Origin: Flavobacteriales bacterium UBA1995
Lineage (GTDB): Bacteria; Bacteroidota; Bacteroidia; Flavobacteriales_D; Sanyastnellaceae
NCBI GenBank assembly: GCA_002336475.1
Contig: DDCX01000116.1
Span: forward strand, 2,240-10,052
Reading direction: 5' to 3'
Length of the DNA stretch: 7,813 bases
Position 1 is the stretch's first letter, and every line of letters begins with the position of its first letter. Below are positions 6,399 to 7,813 of the stretch, piece by piece. The position numbers were made by a program, and so were the translations under genes. Below the pieces are notes generated by a model. That model ran no database searches and was not told the DNA's origin. It was given only the letters and a program-made list of their open reading frames with translations.

Positions 6399-7813
6399 AT
6401 GAGCATGGAAAACATCCGAAACTTCTGCATCATCGCCCACATCGACCATGGGAAGAGCACTTTGGCAGACCGTCTTCTGCAGATGACTGGAACCGTCGAC
6501 GAAAGACAGCTCCAAGAGCAGACGTTGGATGACATGGACATTGAGCGAGAGCGCGGCATTACCATCAAGAGCCACGCCATACAAATGCGTTACTCACAGG
6601 GCGGCCAAGACTATGTGCTCAATTTGATTGACACCCCGGGTCACGTGGATTTCAGCTACGAAGTCAGCCGTTCGATTGCGGCGTGCGAGGGGGCCCTGCT
6701 GATCGTTGACGCCACCCAGGGCATTGAGGCACAGACCATCTCAAACCTGTACCTCGCCATAGAGCACGACCTCGAAATCATTCCGGTCCTCAACAAAATG
6801 GACCTCCCCAGTGCCGACCCAGAAGAGGTGATCGATCAAATCGTAGACCTGATTGGGTGTGACCCGGAGGATGTGCTGCCCGCCAGCGGAAAGACGGGTC
6901 TTGGCGTAGAAAAAATACTAGAAGCCGTCGTTGAACGCGTACCAGCGCCAAAAGGGGACACCAACGCGCCCTTTCAAGCCATGGTGTTTGATTCGGTATT
7001 CAATCCCTTTCGGGGCATCATTGCCTACTACAGGGTGCTCAACGGAGAAATCAAAAAAGGGGAACGCGTGCGTTTCTTCAATACTGGAAAAGAGTACAAC
7101 GCAGAGGAAATTGGCGTGCTCGGAATGGACCTGCAACCGGAAAAGACGGTCAAGGCCGGAAATGTGGGCTACATCATATCGGGCATCAAAAACGCCAAGG
7201 AGGTAAAGGTGGGCGATACCCTGACCTTGGCAACCAACCCTTGCGAAAAGGCGGTCAAAGGATTTGAGGACGTGAAGCCCATGGTTTTTGCGGGCATTTA
7301 CCCTGTCGACACAGAGGACTATGAAGAGTTGCGTTACAGCATGGAGAAACTCCAGCTAAACGATGCGTCATTGGTATTCGAGCCGGAGAGCTCGGCCGCC
7401 CTTGGCTTTGGTTTCCGTTGCGGATTCCTCGGCATGCTCCACATGGAAATCGTGCAGGAGCGGTTGGAGCGGGAGTTCAACATGACGGTCATCACGACGG
7501 TGCCCAACGTGAGCTACATCTGCCACCCCAAAAAGGGCGAGCCCATCTTCATTAACAATCCATCAGAGCTCCCGGACCCCAGCAAGCTGAACCATGTGGA
7601 GGAACCTTTCATCAAGGCCCAGGTCATCACAAAAGCCGAATACGTGGGGGCCATTATGAACCTGTGCATCGAAAAACGGGGCGTACTTGGGAACCAGGTG
7701 TACCTCACTTCGGACCGCGTGGAGTTGTCCTTTTCCATGCCACTTGGAGAGATCGTATTTGATTTTTACGACAAGCTCAAAAGCGTCTCTCGTGGTTATG
7801 CCTCCTTTGACTA
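6399..7813 (+). CDS. lepA: Elongation factor 4 (LepA), translational GTPase, 3' end outside window
   Basis: LepA (EF4) is a ribosome-binding GTPase linked to initiation, biogenesis and back-translocation of stalled ribosomes. The frame is open from ATG 6399 to the window edge: 471 complete codons plus two bases, out of roughly 600 expected, so about 125 C-terminal residues, including the LepA-specific C-terminal domain, are missing here. GTPase motifs are all present: AHIDHGKST (13-21), GIT (53-55), DTPGH (78-82), NKMD (132-135) and SGKTG (163-167). Domain II follows ([11 protein letters not shown]), then domain III ([25 protein letters not shown]) and the start of domain V ([36 protein letters not shown]). 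No frameshift appears on full translation. A second ATG at 6405 gives [12 protein letters not shown], which fits most family members as well or better; the start could be either. The gene is divergent from the surface-protein gene. Confidence 0.97.
   Translation, partial: MSMENIRNFCIIAHIDHGKSTLADRLLQMTGTVDERQLQEQTLDDMDIERERGITIKSHAIQMRYSQGGQDYVLNLIDTPGHVDFSYEVSRSIAACEGALLIVDATQGIEAQTISNLYLAIEHDLEIIPVLNKMDLPSADPEEVIDQIVDLIGCDPEDVLPASGKTGLGVEKILEAVVERVPAPKGDTNAPFQAMVFDSVFNPFRGIIAYYRVLNGEIKKGERVRFFNTGKEYNAEEIGVLGMDLQPEKTVKAGNVGYIISGIKNAKEVKVGDTLTLATNPCEKAVKGFEDVKPMVFAGIYPVDTEDYEELRYSMEKLQLNDASLVFEPESSAALGFGFRCGFLGMLHMEIVQERLEREFNMTVITTVPNVSYICHPKKGEPIFINNPSELPDPSKLNHVEEPFIKAQVITKAEYVGAIMNLCIEKRGVLGNQVYLTSDRVELSFSMPLGEIVFDFYDKLKSVSRGYASFD

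Noticed and set aside
1..7813. CRISPR array, tRNA/rRNA genes, insertion sequence, toxin-antitoxin or defence system
   Set aside because: I saw no regularly spaced repeats, no terminal inverted repeats with transposase motifs, no RNA gene signatures, and every sizeable stretch is accounted for by five genes and one 158-bp intergenic region.

Overview
The window looks like a chromosomal segment of a Bacteroidota bacterium, most likely a fairly GC-rich member of the Flavobacteriales (Cryomorphaceae/Schleiferiaceae-like lineages would fit). The main evidence is a giant secreted protein ending in a gliding-motility-type (CHU_C) type IX secretion C-terminal domain. The absence of clear Shine-Dalgarno sequences and the Bacteroidota-like RadA, RsmI and LepA proteins agree with this. 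The exact lineage is inferred and cannot be settled from the window alone.

Layout. Positions 1-569 (+) hold the 3' end of an unrecognised gene: a Pro/Glu/Ala-rich stretch followed by a compact conserved-looking C-terminal domain. One base later, 571-1239 (+) encodes RsmI, the 16S rRNA C1402 2'-O-methyltransferase. RsmI meets radA (1246-2598, minus strand) tail to tail with only 6 bp between stop codons. Nine bases upstream of radA, on the same strand, ends a 1210-residue secreted modular protein (2608-6240). It has a signal peptide, a short helical region, a nidogen (NIDO)-like domain, a series of Cys-containing beta-sandwich modules and a CHU_C domain. A 158-bp divergent intergenic region (6241-6398) separates it from lepA (6399 onward, + strand), whose GTPase elongation factor runs off the right edge with 471 complete codons visible.

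How the genes relate. RsmI and LepA both act on the ribosome (decoding-site methylation and translational GTPase), and RadA processes recombination intermediates. These are housekeeping genes. The giant surface protein is the one accessory-type gene, sitting between radA and lepA and probably sharing a transcript with radA. I see no rRNA, tRNA, CRISPR array, insertion sequence, phage gene or attachment site. I found no convincing new biological system; the surface protein and its tight junction with radA are the items most worth a second look.
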